Positions 37,390 through 48,500 of a stretch of DNA of 64,000 nt are shown one piece after another. The stretch spans positions 31,726 through 95,725 of the forward strand of contig JADKFV010000021.1 in the NCBI GenBank assembly GCA_016717325.1. Direction: 5' to 3'. The stretch's first letter is position 1; each line of letters starts with the position of its first letter. The notes below the pieces were generated by a model. It saw nothing but the letters and a program-made list of their open reading frames with translations, was not told the DNA's origin and ran no database searches. Origin of the DNA: Bacteroidota bacterium. Lineage in GTDB: Bacteria > Bacteroidota > Bacteroidia > AKYH767-A > OLB10. The translations under genes and the position numbers were made by a program.

Positions 37390-37480
37390 ATCTTTTTTCG
37401 ATGCAAAATGCTGCACGATGCCGAATGAAATCCACTAAGTACGCAAAGGCGGTCGATTTGGATTTATAATTTGGAATTGG

Positions 37481-37505
37481 CTGAGGACTAAGCCTCGGAT
37501 TTTTT
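37481..37505 (+). terminator. Possible terminator after the tRNA-Arg-like gene
   Basis: GAGG-ACTAAG-CCTC followed by GGA and T6. The stem is short, so this is weak. Confidence 0.35.
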
Positions 37506-37572
37506 GCCGCGCACCACGAAAGCCGCAAATTTGCCCCGTGTCGGGTAAATGCGAGAACTAAAGGTTTTTTTT

Positions 37573-37618
37573 CTTGCCACGCCTGCCCCGACCGCAGTGT
37601 CGGGGAATGCACGAATGA
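37573..37618 (-). repeat. REP-C copy, inverted match to 7681-7725
   Basis: The block GCCACGCCTGCCCCGACCGC through AATGCACGAATGA is the reverse complement of the segment at 7681-7725 with one mismatch. The following 37660-37745 is AC-rich low-complexity DNA (CAATAACCTAACAA units). Confidence 0.75.
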
Positions 37619-37747
37619 AAGCCAAATAAATGCAAACACTGTTTGGTCACAATAAAGCAATATTGTTTTTAAACTATCAATAAACTAATAACACAATAAC
37701 TAAACAACCCAATAACCTAACAACTCAACAACCAAATAACCTAACAA

Positions 37748-38998
37748 TTAAACACAAACACCAATCACAAGCACATCATCCACTTGTTCGTATTTATTTT
37801 TCCAGGTGTTGAAATAGTTTTCTAAATATTTTTTTTGTTCTGTCATCGAAAGTTCGCGCATGTCTACAATCATTTCTTTTAATTTTTTTGTCATCAGTTT
37901 TTTGCCGGCTTCACCACCAAACTGATCCGCATAGCCATCGGTGGTAAGATAAAATTGATTCCCAACATTTAATGTAATAACATGGTTTGTATACGTAGCA
38001 GGCCGGTCTATTTGTGTGCCACCTATAGGAACTTTATCGGCAGCAATCATTATCAATTCTCCATTTGCAATTTGAATCAATGGGCGATTGGCACCCGAAA
38101 ACTGTAATACATTATTTTCCAAATCGAAGCAACACAGGCAAATATCCATGCCATTATTTATTTGTGTATTTTGCTGATGCAATGCCTCTACAATAGCAAT
38201 GTGTAGTTGGTTTAATATTTCGCTTGGGGTAGTTATTTTTTTGCCATTTACTATTTGGTCGAGCAGCGATACGCCAAGCATACTCATCAATGCACCCGAT
38301 ACACCATGCCCTGTGCAATCGGCAGCGGCTATCAATATTTTATTTTCGGTGTGGGTCATCCAATAAAAATCGCCCGATACTATATCCTTTGGCAGATACA
38401 GTACAAACGAATCTTTGAAGTGCTTTTCTATTAAATGTACTGATGGCATTATTGCTTCCTGCACATGTTTGGCATAGTGAATAGAGTCTACAATCTCTTT
38501 ATTTTTAAGTTGCAATTGCATAGTGCGTTGGTTGACCAACTCCTGCAATTCGGCTTCCTTATTTTTGAGCTGCACAATTATTTGTTTGCTCTGCTCGCGC
38601 ATTCGTTTAGTAAGCTCGGGTATAATATGATGACCAACATTTGGATGGTTTTGAATTAATAAATAAAACGAGTTATGTGTAATTTCGAGTAACGATGAAT
38701 CGGTAACGGCAGTAACAGACATGGAACGCACTTCGGTATCGAGCAACGAAAGTTCACCAAAATAATCGCCAGCATTAAGTGTAGTTACAACATGTTGTTC
38801 ATCGTGTATTTGTACTTGTCCACTTATTACAATATACATGGAATTGCCTGCGTCTCCTTTATTCAAAACAATTTCGTGAGCCGGCACATCCTTATACCGT
38901 ATATTCATAGCAAGAAGTTGCAGGGCCTCTTGCGAGAGATTGCTGAACATTGCTGTATTATGTAAAAAGGAAATTACTTCCGAAGTTTTTAGCATCAT
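37748..38998 (-). CDS. Cyclic-nucleotide-binding PP2C/SpoIIE phosphatase (SiaA-like)
   Basis: This 416-residue cytoplasmic Ser/Thr phosphatase has a cNMP-binding domain (about 15-130; VLNKGDAGNSMYIVISGQV and the phosphate cassette DYFGELSLLDTEVRSMSVTA with its Arg), then a coiled coil (about 135-185, QLKNKEAELQELVNQ) and a SpoIIE PP2C domain with metal ligands in DIVSGDFYW, AAADCTGHGVSGALMSMLG and TTDGYADQFGG, ending VDDVLVIGV. It lies 3 bp downstream of another SiaA-like phosphatase gene, so they are cotranscribed. The likely substrate is the phospho-SiaC protein encoded at 44756-45136; the ligand of the cNMP domain is unknown. Confidence 0.9.
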   Translation of the reverse strand: MMLKTSEVISFLHNTAMFSNLSQEALQLLAMNIRYKDVPAHEIVLNKGDAGNSMYIVISGQVQIHDEQHVVTTLNAGDYFGELSLLDTEVRSMSVTAVTDSSLLEITHNSFYLLIQNHPNVGHHIIPELTKRMREQSKQIIVQLKNKEAELQELVNQRTMQLQLKNKEIVDSIHYAKHVQEAIMPSVHLIEKHFKDSFVLYLPKDIVSGDFYWMTHTENKILIAAADCTGHGVSGALMSMLGVSLLDQIVNGKKITTPSEILNQLHIAIVEALHQQNTQINNGMDICLCCFDLENNVLQFSGANRPLIQIANGELIMIAADKVPIGGTQIDRPATYTNHVITLNVGNQFYLTTDGYADQFGGEAGKKLMTKKLKEMIVDMRELSMTEQKKYLENYFNTWKNKYEQVDDVLVIGVCV

Positions 38999-39001
38999 CT
39001 G

Positions 39002-41220
39002 TTAGGGAATTTTTATTCCAATTACCAAAACATCGTCAACCTGCGAGTGCTGCCCCTTCCATTTTTCGAACAACCGTTTTAGATGCAGCTGTTGTTGCGG
39101 CATCGATAAATGTTGTATAGAAACAAGTATTTCTTTAAACCGTTTGGTCATCAATTTTTTGCCTAGTTCGCCTCCAAACTGATCAGCATAACCATCCGAA
39201 AAAATATAAATAGTATCGTTGGGTTGTAATTGAATATGATGCTGCGAAAATTTTTCTTCGTGAATAATTTGCATGCCGCCTATAGGAAATTTATTGGGTT
39301 TGTAAGTAAGCAACTCCCCATTTCGTATAAGCCACATGGGTCTGTTGGCTCCGGCAAAATCTACAATACGTTTATTTAAATCAAAGGCAAGTATTGAAAC
39401 ATCCATACCATCGTTAGAGTCACTTTCTTTTTGTCGAAGCGAATCGATTATACCATCATTCAGTGCATCGAGAATTGCAGCAGGTTGAGTAATATTTTTT
39501 TCGTTAATAATTTGATTGAACATCGAACTGCCAATCACACTCATAAATGCACCGGCCACACCATGCCCTGTGCAATCTGCAGCAGCAATTATTATTTTAT
39601 CCTCTTTGTGTACAAAGCCATAAAAATCGCCACTCACAATATCCTTGGGAATGTACAACACAAAAGACTGTTCAAGGTGGCGGTACATCAATTTTATATC
39701 GGGCAGAATGGCCGCTTGTATCCGCTTGGCATAAATTACACTTTCGGTAATCTCCTTATTTTTTATTTCAACCAATTCTTTTTGCTGCATCACCTCCTGC
39801 GTACGAAGTATCACCTTATCTTCAAGCTCGTTATTCAGGTTTTCGAGAATCTGTTTTTTCTCGGTTTCCTGATGCAATGCTTTTTCTGACAATGTTGTAA
39901 TTTCATCTATTTGAACTTTTAGTTTTTATTCATGCGGGCAAAGTCGCGGGCAAGATAAAGTGTCATGCTAAAAGGTAAACCCAAAATTAAACTGCCTATA
40001 ACAATGGGGGTTTTGTTGAAGATAAAATGGGAGCCAAATAAATTTATTTCGTGTGGAAGCATAGAACACACCAGGCTTAAACCAGGGGCGAGTAAAAGTA
40101 CCATAGCAAATATCCATGCACCATCTTTGCGCTTACGCACCGAAACAAATATGACACGAATTATTTCTACAAATGTTGTAAAAAGCGTGGCTATCATTAA
40201 TCCTTTGGCAAGAGAATAAAAACCGAATATAGCGGCAATAAGAGCGGCAGCATAAATAATAACAATAACCCAGAATATACGTCTGAAATAGCCATAGAAT
40301 ATTTTGTGCAACATGGCAACAAGAGGAATAAATAATGCAGCCATAATAAATCGAAATGGTTTAGAGAAATTCATTATGGTTTGAAAATCGGATGAGGTGA
40401 GCACCACAAATATGAAATAGATTAAAACAAATATTCCCAAACAATACAAACTATAATAGAGGTTAATAATATTTTGGCGGTAAAAAATAAAAAAAAGAAA
40501 ATGCACTACTGCCAGCGTAATAAAAATGGAGGCATAAAAAACGAAAGCTGAATAACGCGAAGGGTCGGTAATGTCATCGTAGTCGTTGCTCAATTTATCT
40601 ACACTAAAAGTAAATTTTTTGCCCATGGTGATGCCAACAATTTTGGCCTCGCTCGCATGAAAATTAGAAAACCGAATAGCAAAAACATGGCGACCCGGCT
40701 GTTGAATTAAAAATGGTACAGGCTTGGTTTCAACGGTAAGTACTGCTTCCTCACTATCTTTACTGTTGCCTACTTTTCCGTATTGTGCAATCATCTTCCC
40801 ATCGAGAAATATTTCTGCCGCAGTGCCATAATGTATCATTTTTAATGCCAGTGGTTCGCTGCATGCATTACTATCGGCAGTAAAGTGAATGCGAAACCAG
40901 GTAATTGCATTTATGTTATCGAAACGCAAAATAGAATTCTGATTCTTTTTGTCCCAACTGCTATCGTCAAACGTGGGTGAAGCCCACAGCATATCATCGC
41001 CTTTTTTTGTTTTCCACAACGAATCCAAAAAAAGAACATCGGGCTCATTTATATCAGTGGTATCATCTTCATCTGAGTTTTCGTCATCACCGGCATTTAT
41101 TTTTACAGGCACAAAATTTCCATCATTAGAAACATCGTCCTCGTCATTATTATTTTGCCCCATTGCATTGAGCGCAAAAAAAACGAAGCATAAAAAAGCA
41201 TAGCAAATTTGTTTTCTCAT
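39002..41220 (-). CDS. 7TM-sensor SpoIIE phosphatase (SiaA-like), one frameshift
   Basis: Two frames (39919-41220 and 39002-39892) make one protein of about 739 residues. It has a signal peptide, an acidic stretch (NDEDDVSNDG, DDENSDEDDTTD), a jelly-roll periplasmic domain (WFRIHFTADSNACSEPLALK) and seven membrane helices (about 215-425) as in 7TMR-DISM sensors. A coiled coil and PP2C domain (DIVSGDFYGFV, AADCTGHGVAGAFMSVIG, SDGYADQFGG) follow. The first frame stops after ARDFARMNKN; adding one A to the run at 39924-39928 continues KKLKVQIDEITTLSEKALHQ. It is second of three phosphatases in a row; SiaA of Pseudomonas has the same sensor-PP2C layout. Confidence 0.88.
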
Positions 41221-41300
41221 AAAGATTTATTCATTTCAAAACCCGCATCTGTCACAGTGTAATTTTTATTCTATTATAACCGTGTATTAAAATACAAACA

Positions 41301-43445
41301 TCATATTTTTATACCTATTACCAATACATCATCAACCTGATCATGATGACCTTTCCATTCATAAAAAAAACGGCTCAAATGATCCTTCTGTTCACTCATT
41401 GCTTTATTTTCAATGGTAAGTAACGATTCTTTAAATTTCTTTATCATCAATTTTTTGCCCATCGCACCACCAAACTGATCGGCATAGCCATCCGTATAAA
41501 AATAAATGTGATCGTCTTTTACCAAATCTATTTGTGTGGTGGTGTACTTTTTATCGGCCACTATTTGCAAACCACCTATAGGAAGTTTGTTGGGTTTGTA
41601 AGTTGTTAACTCCCCTTTGCGCAATAGTAATAATGGCCTGTTGGCCCCGGCAAACTCTCCTGTCATTGCATCTAAATCGAAAGTGCAAATGCTTATATCC
41701 ATACCATCATTGGTGTCGCTTTCTTTTTGTTTGAGGGCTGTGATAATCCCGTCATTAAGATGTTCGAGAATGGAAGCAGGGGCTGTAATATTTTTTTCGT
41801 TAATAATTTGATTGAGCAGCGATGTACCTATCATACTCATAAAAGCACCGGCCACACCATGCCCTGTGCAATCGGCAGCGGCAATTATTATTTTATTTTC
41901 TTTTCGCATAAAGCTGTAAAAATCGCCACTCACTATATCCTTAGGCAAGTACAAAATGAATGCATCCTCAAAACTATTCAGCATCATTTTTTTGTCGGGG
42001 AGTATGGCAGCTTGTATACGCTTGGCATAAATAAGGCTATCGGTAATTTCTTTATTCTTCAAAGTTATCAAATCGTTTTTTGCTGCCAACTCACCTGTGC
42101 GTTCTTTCACTTTCAATTCTAATTGGGAGTTTTGCTCTTCGAGTATTTTTTTCTTCTCTTGTTCTTTTTGTAAATTCTCTTGCGACAATTTTTCAATTTG
42201 ATTTACATGTGCCAGCAATTGTTTTTGATTGATGCCGCTTCTTTTACCTATTACATATGCTGCCGTTAAGGGATAAAGTGAAAACCCGATTGAACTAAGA
42301 TAACCCAGAATTTTATATTGCGAAACCCAATGAGGATATTTTGCTGGAAAAGCAATAGCAAGTAGAATGGGCAATATAACTCCAATAAAGGAACCGGCAA
42401 GGCTTCCATAAAGTATAGATTTTGCTTCCCATTTTTTTTTGCCAAACCCCTGAAGTAAAAAATATAAAGCTGATAAACTCACTAAAAATAATAAAAAGGC
42501 AAATAGAAAATCAAAAACAGTACTCAGGGTGGTGTCGTCATTTAGGTACAAAAAATATGGATGGCATGTTATTAAACCGAGAAGGAAAATAATGAACAGC
42601 GGTATTTTCGTTTTTGGTTTTCCAACTAAAATAGTTGCAAAAAATAAGGATAAAAACTCGATGGCAATTACCATACTATACTTCGAAATGTGGTCCAATA
42701 AAAAACTATCGTAAAGCAAATCGATTAAAATATAAACCGATACAAATAAGCAAAACAATGCGAAGTATAAATTTTCGAATTGTGTGCGGTTAAATACAAA
42801 CAGCAATAAAAACACTATGGCAAAAGCAAAATAAAATGCCCCGGTTGCATAGGTCATATATTTTTCTTGTTGTTGTTCAGTTTTACTTTCTTCGCCCCAA
42901 TCAGCATTGCCTATCGCAATAGAAAGGCGCTTACCTGCCGCCTGCGTATGTTGTCGGTAGGTTACCTGCATGGTCATTAAAGTATCGTGAACAGTAAAAT
43001 TAACGAAACCACTTTGCATTTGTGAAACCAAACTACGGGACTTTGCAAACGCACCTGTCTCAAGTATTTTTTCTCCATTAACAGATATCAGGAGCGAACC
43101 TTTTACTTTATACTTTATGGTGTATTCGCGTTGTAATAACTTTGGCGACAAAGCACACTCAGTATTCAATGTTATCCACTCTCCATTATTTAATGAGAGC
43201 GTATCAGGAAAAAACTGTTTAAATTCTTTTGCAGGAATTTCGCCTGACGAAAAAATTTTACCATCCCATTTCCAGGCATCAAAAATATTGAGGTAAGGAA
43301 TAGTGTCGGCAACAGGGGGTTTGCGACCAAAGAAAGGTACACGATTGCTTTGTGCATGCAAACCGGTGTCAAAAAACAATATAACAAACAGAATAATTAC
43401 TGTGCCTAAAATGTTCTTAAAAAAAGTATGACAGGACCAATTCAC
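41301..43445 (-). CDS. 7TM-sensor SpoIIE phosphatase (SiaA-like)
   Basis: This 714-residue protein starts at GTG 43445 (NWSCHTFFKNILGTVIILFV signal). A periplasmic beta domain (about 45-190; YTIKYKVKGSLLISVNGEKI) precedes seven membrane helices (about 205-410), a coiled coil (about 425-480; QLLAHVNQIEKLSQENLQKE) and a PP2C domain with metal-binding DIVSGDFYSF, AADCTGHGVAGAFMSMIG, NDGMDISICTFDLD and TDGYADQFGG. It shares the linker LKNKEITDSLIYAKRIQAAI with the two downstream paralogues. First gene of the phosphatase run; the divergent strand starts the DUF4199-SiaB-SiaC genes 167 bp away. The signal sensed is unknown. Confidence 0.92.
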   Translation of the reverse strand: MNWSCHTFFKNILGTVIILFVILFFDTGLHAQSNRVPFFGRKPPVADTIPYLNIFDAWKWDGKIFSSGEIPAKEFKQFFPDTLSLNNGEWITLNTECALSPKLLQREYTIKYKVKGSLLISVNGEKILETGAFAKSRSLVSQMQSGFVNFTVHDTLMTMQVTYRQHTQAAGKRLSIAIGNADWGEESKTEQQQEKYMTYATGAFYFAFAIVFLLLFVFNRTQFENLYFALFCLFVSVYILIDLLYDSFLLDHISKYSMVIAIEFLSLFFATILVGKPKTKIPLFIIFLLGLITCHPYFLYLNDDTTLSTVFDFLFAFLLFLVSLSALYFLLQGFGKKKWEAKSILYGSLAGSFIGVILPILLAIAFPAKYPHWVSQYKILGYLSSIGFSLYPLTAAYVIGKRSGINQKQLLAHVNQIEKLSQENLQKEQEKKKILEEQNSQLELKVKERTGELAAKNDLITLKNKEITDSLIYAKRIQAAILPDKKMMLNSFEDAFILYLPKDIVSGDFYSFMRKENKIIIAAADCTGHGVAGAFMSMIGTSLLNQIINEKNITAPASILEHLNDGIITALKQKESDTNDGMDISICTFDLDAMTGEFAGANRPLLLLRKGELTTYKPNKLPIGGLQIVADKKYTTTQIDLVKDDHIYFYTDGYADQFGGAMGKKLMIKKFKESLLTIENKAMSEQKDHLSRFFYEWKGHHDQVDDVLVIGIKI

Positions 43446-43611
43446 AAGAATGTAGTTTTATTATGAGGTTCCCAAAAGTATTAAAATATGATGCAACTAT
43501 AATAGAAAGGAAAAAACTTATTGTACTCGCCCTGAATGGCAATGTGTGAATAAAAATTTTATCCGGTGTGCAAACATTTACATTTTCAATATATTAGCCG
43601 AAATTTGTGCG

Positions 43612-44133
43612 ATGAAAAAATTTCTGCTTCCGGCATTGATATTTACGGTTTTTTCCATGTCGATGGTAGTGTTGACAATACTAAAAATAGTGTCTAACGA
43701 ATCAGGATCAAACTGGATAGCAATTGTACTTTATTTTATTGTTTATTTTTTTCTGCTGCGGTATATCAAGATAAAACACTTTGATAATAACATGACGTTC
43801 AAAGCCATTTTCAAAGCCGGAGTAACACTGGCCCTGGTAAGTGCTGTGATGGTTTCTGTTTGTTATTTTATTTATTGCAATTTCATAAATTATGAAGGCT
43901 TTCGCGAATTTATGGATAAGCAAATGGAAATACAGATACAAAAGCAAATTGATAACGGAACATACAATCTGAAGATGGAATCGATGTTCAAATTTTTTGG
44001 CTCTATTGAATCGGCAACAATTTTTGCAGGTATTAACACAATATTCTTTGGCACCATTTATTCATTGATAATAGCACTGGCATTAAAAAACAAAGAAGAA
44101 ACTGATGAGATGGGAGTGCCCTTGCAAAATTAA
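43612..44133 (+). CDS. DUF4199 membrane protein
   Basis: This 173-residue inner-membrane protein starts at ATG 43612 (MKKFLLPALIFTVFSMSMVV); the in-frame upstream extension is probably leader. Four membrane helices: the first 20 residues, IAIVLYFIVYFFLLRYI, IFKAGVTLALVSAVMVSVCYFIY and FAGINTIFFGTIYSLIIAL. The FRDYID-like segment GFREFMDKQMEIQIQKQI between helices 3 and 4 fits DUF4199. It is 55 bp before the SiaB-like gene. The family has no known role; position suggests a tie to the Sia switch. Confidence 0.75.
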   Translation: MKKFLLPALIFTVFSMSMVVLTILKIVSNESGSNWIAIVLYFIVYFFLLRYIKIKHFDNNMTFKAIFKAGVTLALVSAVMVSVCYFIYCNFINYEGFREFMDKQMEIQIQKQIDNGTYNLKMESMFKFFGSIESATIFAGINTIFFGTIYSLIIALALKNKEETDEMGVPLQN

Positions 44134-44188
44134 TAGTTTAAAAAATGAACACGTTTAATGACACACAGAAATTTTATTTTTTAATACC

Positions 44189-44743
44189 ATGACAGATTTA
44201 TATACCCTATATCAAAATATGGTGCGCGATGATATTATCCTTTCGTTCAAAGGTGATATTACGCAAGACCTGTTAACTTCGGTGTATCAAATAATGGAGT
44301 CGCACCTCGATACATCGCTCGAAGAACCCCGCAGAAAAAAGAAACTTTATCATATACTGGTAGAATGTTTACAAAACGTATATCACCATATGGAAGCATT
44401 AAAGAATGATACAAAAAATACCGTTGACGAAGAAACCAACAGTGCCATTTTTATGATAGCACGTGGCGATGAAACGGGTTATCGCATACTTACCGGTAAC
44501 CATATACGTACTGCAAATGTGGATGACCTGCGCAACAAAATAGATAAAATAAATGCCATGACCCACGATGAACTGCGGGTATTCTATCGCCAGCAATTAA
44601 GCGCAACCGAACTGTCGGACAAAGGCGGTGCAGGATTGGGCATGATTGATATAGCACGTAAATCGGGCCACAAGATTGATTATAGCTTTCAACCCGTTAC
44701 AGATACATTCTCTTTTTTTAGTCTTATAGTAAATATTAATTAG
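44189..44743 (+). CDS. siaB: SiaB-family protein kinase
   Basis: This 184-residue GHKL-type Ser/Thr kinase (DUF6272/SiaB) has an ATP-site N-box in LYHILVECLQNVYHHMEAL (about residues 52-70) and a G-box in DKGGAGLGMIDIARKSG (about 146-162). In Pseudomonas SiaB phosphorylates SiaC, and SiaA removes the phosphate. Here the substrate gene begins 12 bp downstream and three SiaA-like phosphatases lie across the divergent region. No SiaD diguanylate cyclase is present, so the output must differ. Confidence 0.9.
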   Translation: MTDLYTLYQNMVRDDIILSFKGDITQDLLTSVYQIMESHLDTSLEEPRRKKKLYHILVECLQNVYHHMEALKNDTKNTVDEETNSAIFMIARGDETGYRILTGNHIRTANVDDLRNKIDKINAMTHDELRVFYRQQLSATELSDKGGAGLGMIDIARKSGHKIDYSFQPVTDTFSFFSLIVNIN

Positions 44744-44755
44744 CCGATACTCGAA

Positions 44756-45136
44756 ATGGAAAATCTCATCATAGAGCCAAGTGTAAAAACACCAACAATA
44801 AATTTTTATGCCGATAAAGGCATACTCGAAATAAAAGGTAAATCGATACCTGAAAATAGTATTGAGTTTTACCGCCCTGTTTATGAATGGTTAGATAAGT
44901 ATGCCCAATCGCCTGCAACAGCTACAAACATAATAGTGCAACTCGAATACTTTAATACAAGTTCTTCGAAATGTTTGCTCGATGTGTTTCGTAAACTTGA
45001 AATACTGCAAGGCTATGGCAAAAGCACCGTTACCGTAACCTGGATGTACGAAGAAGAAGACGAAGATATGATGGAGGCCGGTGAAGATTATCAAACCATA
45101 GTAAAGCTTCCATTTACAATTACCAAAATGGTTTAG
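44756..45136 (+). CDS. siaC: SiaC-family regulatory phosphoprotein
   Basis: This 126-residue protein of the DUF1987/SiaC family contains IIEPSVKTPTINFYADKGIL, PENSIEFYRPVYEWLDKYA and the phosphoacceptor loop LEYFNTSSSKCLLDVFRKLE (about residues 63-82; the Thr of the NTSS motif corresponds to Thr68 of Pseudomonas SiaC). An acidic patch EEEDEDMMEAGED precedes the C-terminus. Unphosphorylated SiaC activates the SiaD diguanylate cyclase in Pseudomonas; here the partner is unknown. Cotranscribed with siaB. Confidence 0.9.
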   Translation: MENLIIEPSVKTPTINFYADKGILEIKGKSIPENSIEFYRPVYEWLDKYAQSPATATNIIVQLEYFNTSSSKCLLDVFRKLEILQGYGKSTVTVTWMYEEEDEDMMEAGEDYQTIVKLPFTITKMV

Positions 45137-45239
45137 TTCCAAATCTTGTTTTCTACGAAAGGCAATTATTAATAGGATTTTTTTTTGCGCCAGCCAATGT
45201 TTGTGTCGCCAATGATGGTGTCGACCAAAGTTCGCGTCA

Positions 45240-45336
45240 GCCAATGTTTGTGTCCCCACTCCGCCAATGTTTGTGTCCCCTCTCCGCCAATGTTTGTGTC
45301 CCCATTCCGCCAATGTTTGTGTCCCCACAAACATTG
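45240..45336. repeat. REP-G: four 23-bp tandem units and a hairpin
   Basis: GCCAATGTTTGTGTCCCC plus 5 bases repeats at 45240, 45263, 45286 and 45309, with a degenerate unit at 45192. The last ends in its inverted arm: CAATGTTTGTG (45311-45321), loop TCCC, CACAAACATTG (45326-45336), an 11-bp perfect stem. Loop and layout (several left arms, one right arm) equal those of REP-A at 2276-2341. The remaining gap to 45546 is featureless. Confidence 0.85.
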
Positions 45337-45546
45337 ATACTTCTGTACAAAAATATAATTTACAATACGAAATACCATGGGTTAAAACCCATGGCTACAA
45401 AATACTTCGTGCCTACGGCACTTATGCTGTGCAATTTTTTCTGTGCAGATCATTTTCGCGCAAGCAATAGAGCATAGACTCGAATCAATTTTGTAGGGAT
45501 GGATTTCAATTCATCCTTTTCAAAATATTGCAATGGCACATTTCAT

Positions 45547-48500
45547 TTACGAAACAGTAGGCACGGATTTTTTTCTAAAAATACTGATATTGTTTAATTT
45601 GGCTTTTACTAAATCGACAAAAGCACTTCCGTAGTGTAATACAATTTTCAACCAATTAAAATACAAAGCAACACAAAGAAATAAAGTCATTAACCATAGT
45701 ACAATAATGTTGACTGCAAACGTGCTTATATAATGGCCAAAAACATTTTTGCGCGAAACATAAAACTGTGCACGTACAAACGAATGACTTGAGCCATCTA
45801 AATACACAGGGCGAAATTTTTGTATCAACTCTCCATCTTCTTCTGTTATCATTACATCACTCAGTTTGTCGGTAACCATATCGTTGAGGCTTTCGTTGTT
45901 GTAGTTTTGTTTTAGCAGGGTAATATTTTTTTCGCCCAGCCTCTTAACTATTGCTTCGCGTTTTGCCGCTGCTGTATTGAAAATTACATTGTACTGCTTG
46001 CTAATGTTTTTAAACTCTTCTTTCAATTTATTGTAAGCCGCATCATCTATAACGCTATTATAATTAAAAGAATATGCACCGCCATAGTTGCCTAATGCAG
46101 CAAGCTCTTTTTGTAATTCGTTGTTGAACAATTGTAATTGATATTGTTGCTGTGCGCCATATAACTTGCCATGCAACGAATCGAGTTTATCGTTCATTTT
46201 TTCCATCCACGGGCCTTTTTTAAAATTGGCATTGCTGGTGGCTTTATCTATTTCGAAAAAAAGTTTGGCATATTTATTTTCTTTAAACTGATGCACGGCC
46301 AGCGCCTCGAAAGCCCACCGCGAAGCCATTATTTCTCCTATGGGTGGCACTTTGTTTTGTGTGGTTACTACCGGATTGAGGTTGTAAAATTTTACTATCA
46401 CCCCGCTCAATATTATTTGTGGAATAATTAAAAATGGGATTAAAATATAGATGGTAACAACCGAATTGAACGTTGCCGAAATATTGAGCCCCATCAAATT
46501 TGCAAAGCACGATGCCGAAAATAATACAAGCCAGTAACACAAGTACATATCATGAATGCCAAACATAAAATTTCCTACCATTACAAAAGTTGCTGTTTGT
46601 ATTGCCGATATGAAAAACATGATGGACGTTTTCGAAAACAAATAACTAAAGCGGCTGAGGTTGAGAAATTTTTCACGCTTCAATATTTTTCGATCGCGAA
46701 TAATTTCTTCGGCACTCGATGTAAGACCCATAAATAAAGCAACTATCACACACATAAAAATATATGCCGGTAGGTTTACATTTTCGCTAAAAATATATGC
46801 GCCATTATTTTTAGAGTAACGCAAAAAGTAAGCAAGTATAAATGCAAGCACCGGTGCTTCCAGAAAATTGATAAGTATGTATTGCGTGTTATTGAGTTTC
46901 GAATTTATATCGCGCATAATATACACCCCTATTTGTTTCCAGCGCGAAGGTTTATGGTAATCACCTTTTTCAATTTCGTTGGTTGGTTTTATATTACTAT
47001 CGTTGGTAATATTTTTACTGTTATGAAAATTATACCAGTCGGTAGGCAAAAATTTTCGTGCATTGGTCGACTTGCCAAACTCATCTACCACCTTGGTTTC
47101 GATAATTGAAAAAACCTGCTCGGGATTTATATTACCGCACGATTCACACATGCTCACATCGGAATCGGCATACATGGCATGTTGTTTAAAATGAATGAGC
47201 GAATCGACCGGGTTACCATAATAAATTGGATAACCGCCAGTATCCAGTATCAATAACTTATCGAAGAGTTTAAAAATTTCGGACGATGGTTGGTGTATCA
47301 CCACAAACACAAGTTTACCACTTACCGCAAGTTGCTTTAGCAAGTCCATAACGGTTTCACTATCGAGTGATGATAGTCCGCTTGTGGGTTCGTCAACAAA
47401 TAAAATGGAAGGAGTACGAATTAATTCGAGTGCAATATTTAATCGCTTGCGCTGACCTCCGCTTATTGTTTTATTGAGCGGGTCGCCCACTTTTAAATCT
47501 TTTATTTCGAGTAAGCCCAGCGACTGCAACATTGCATAAACTTTGTTTACAATTTCGATATTCGATAAATTGCCGAAACATAATTTACTGTTGTAAAACA
47601 AATTTTGAAAAACGGTAAGGTCCTCCATCAACAAATCGTCTTGCGGCACAAAACCAATTATACCATCGAGCTTTTCTTTTTGTGTATGCAGATTTATTCC
47701 ATTTACCAAAACTTCGCCACGTGCCGGACTAAGATTACTGTTGAGTATGTTGAGTAAGGTTGATTTGCCGGCACCGCTGCCACCCATTATACCAATGAGG
47801 TTGCCCGATGAGGCTTCGAAATTGGTATTGTGCAACCCTATTTTGCCCGAATGAAAAACATATTCAACATTGCTAACCGAAAATTTTATTTCGCTTTGTT
47901 GGGCATCGTTCAAAAAGCTGCGAATAATATCGTTGTAATAAATGGGTTGTGCCTTTCCCGAACGGATAACCGATCCTTGCGATAAAACATGTGCGGCATC
48001 ATTCATCACCTCGCTGCCATTGATTGTAATTTTGCCTTTGCCAAAGTATCGTGCAAAAATAATGTCGGTCGATTTTATGTGCAGCAATAATAAATCGCCA
48101 TCGAAATATTCGTGCTTCACATGACGGGCATTTACAAATGGCGAATCGGTTTGTTTATTGATCAATAATATTTCGGGCACATCCACAATCTCGTTTACCT
48201 TACGGTGCGATGCATATGATTGTGATATTTCGAATTCTTCGTTACTGATATTAAAAACATTGGCAACCGTAGAAAGAAATTCGAGCTCCAGTTCGGCAAT
48301 GTTTTCATCGCTCGAATAGGCAAATTCTATTAAACGAATAAGTACAATTTGTTTTTGCTTTTGATTGAGCTCGCTATTTATTTCGGTACATATACGCAAC
48401 ACCTTTACGGAGTTTACCGACACGCGTTTTTTTGTTTTGCCCTCTTCGGCCTTACCCTGCAACAATTGCAAATCGCGGTCGAATTCTTCAAGATATAATT

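Noticed and set aside
45240..45336. Possible CRISPR array
   Set aside because: Units are contiguous 23-mers without variable spacers and no cas gene is near.
45169..45378. Open frames on both strands rich in GDTNIG- or VCVP-like repeats
   Set aside because: They are translations of the 23-bp REP-G array.
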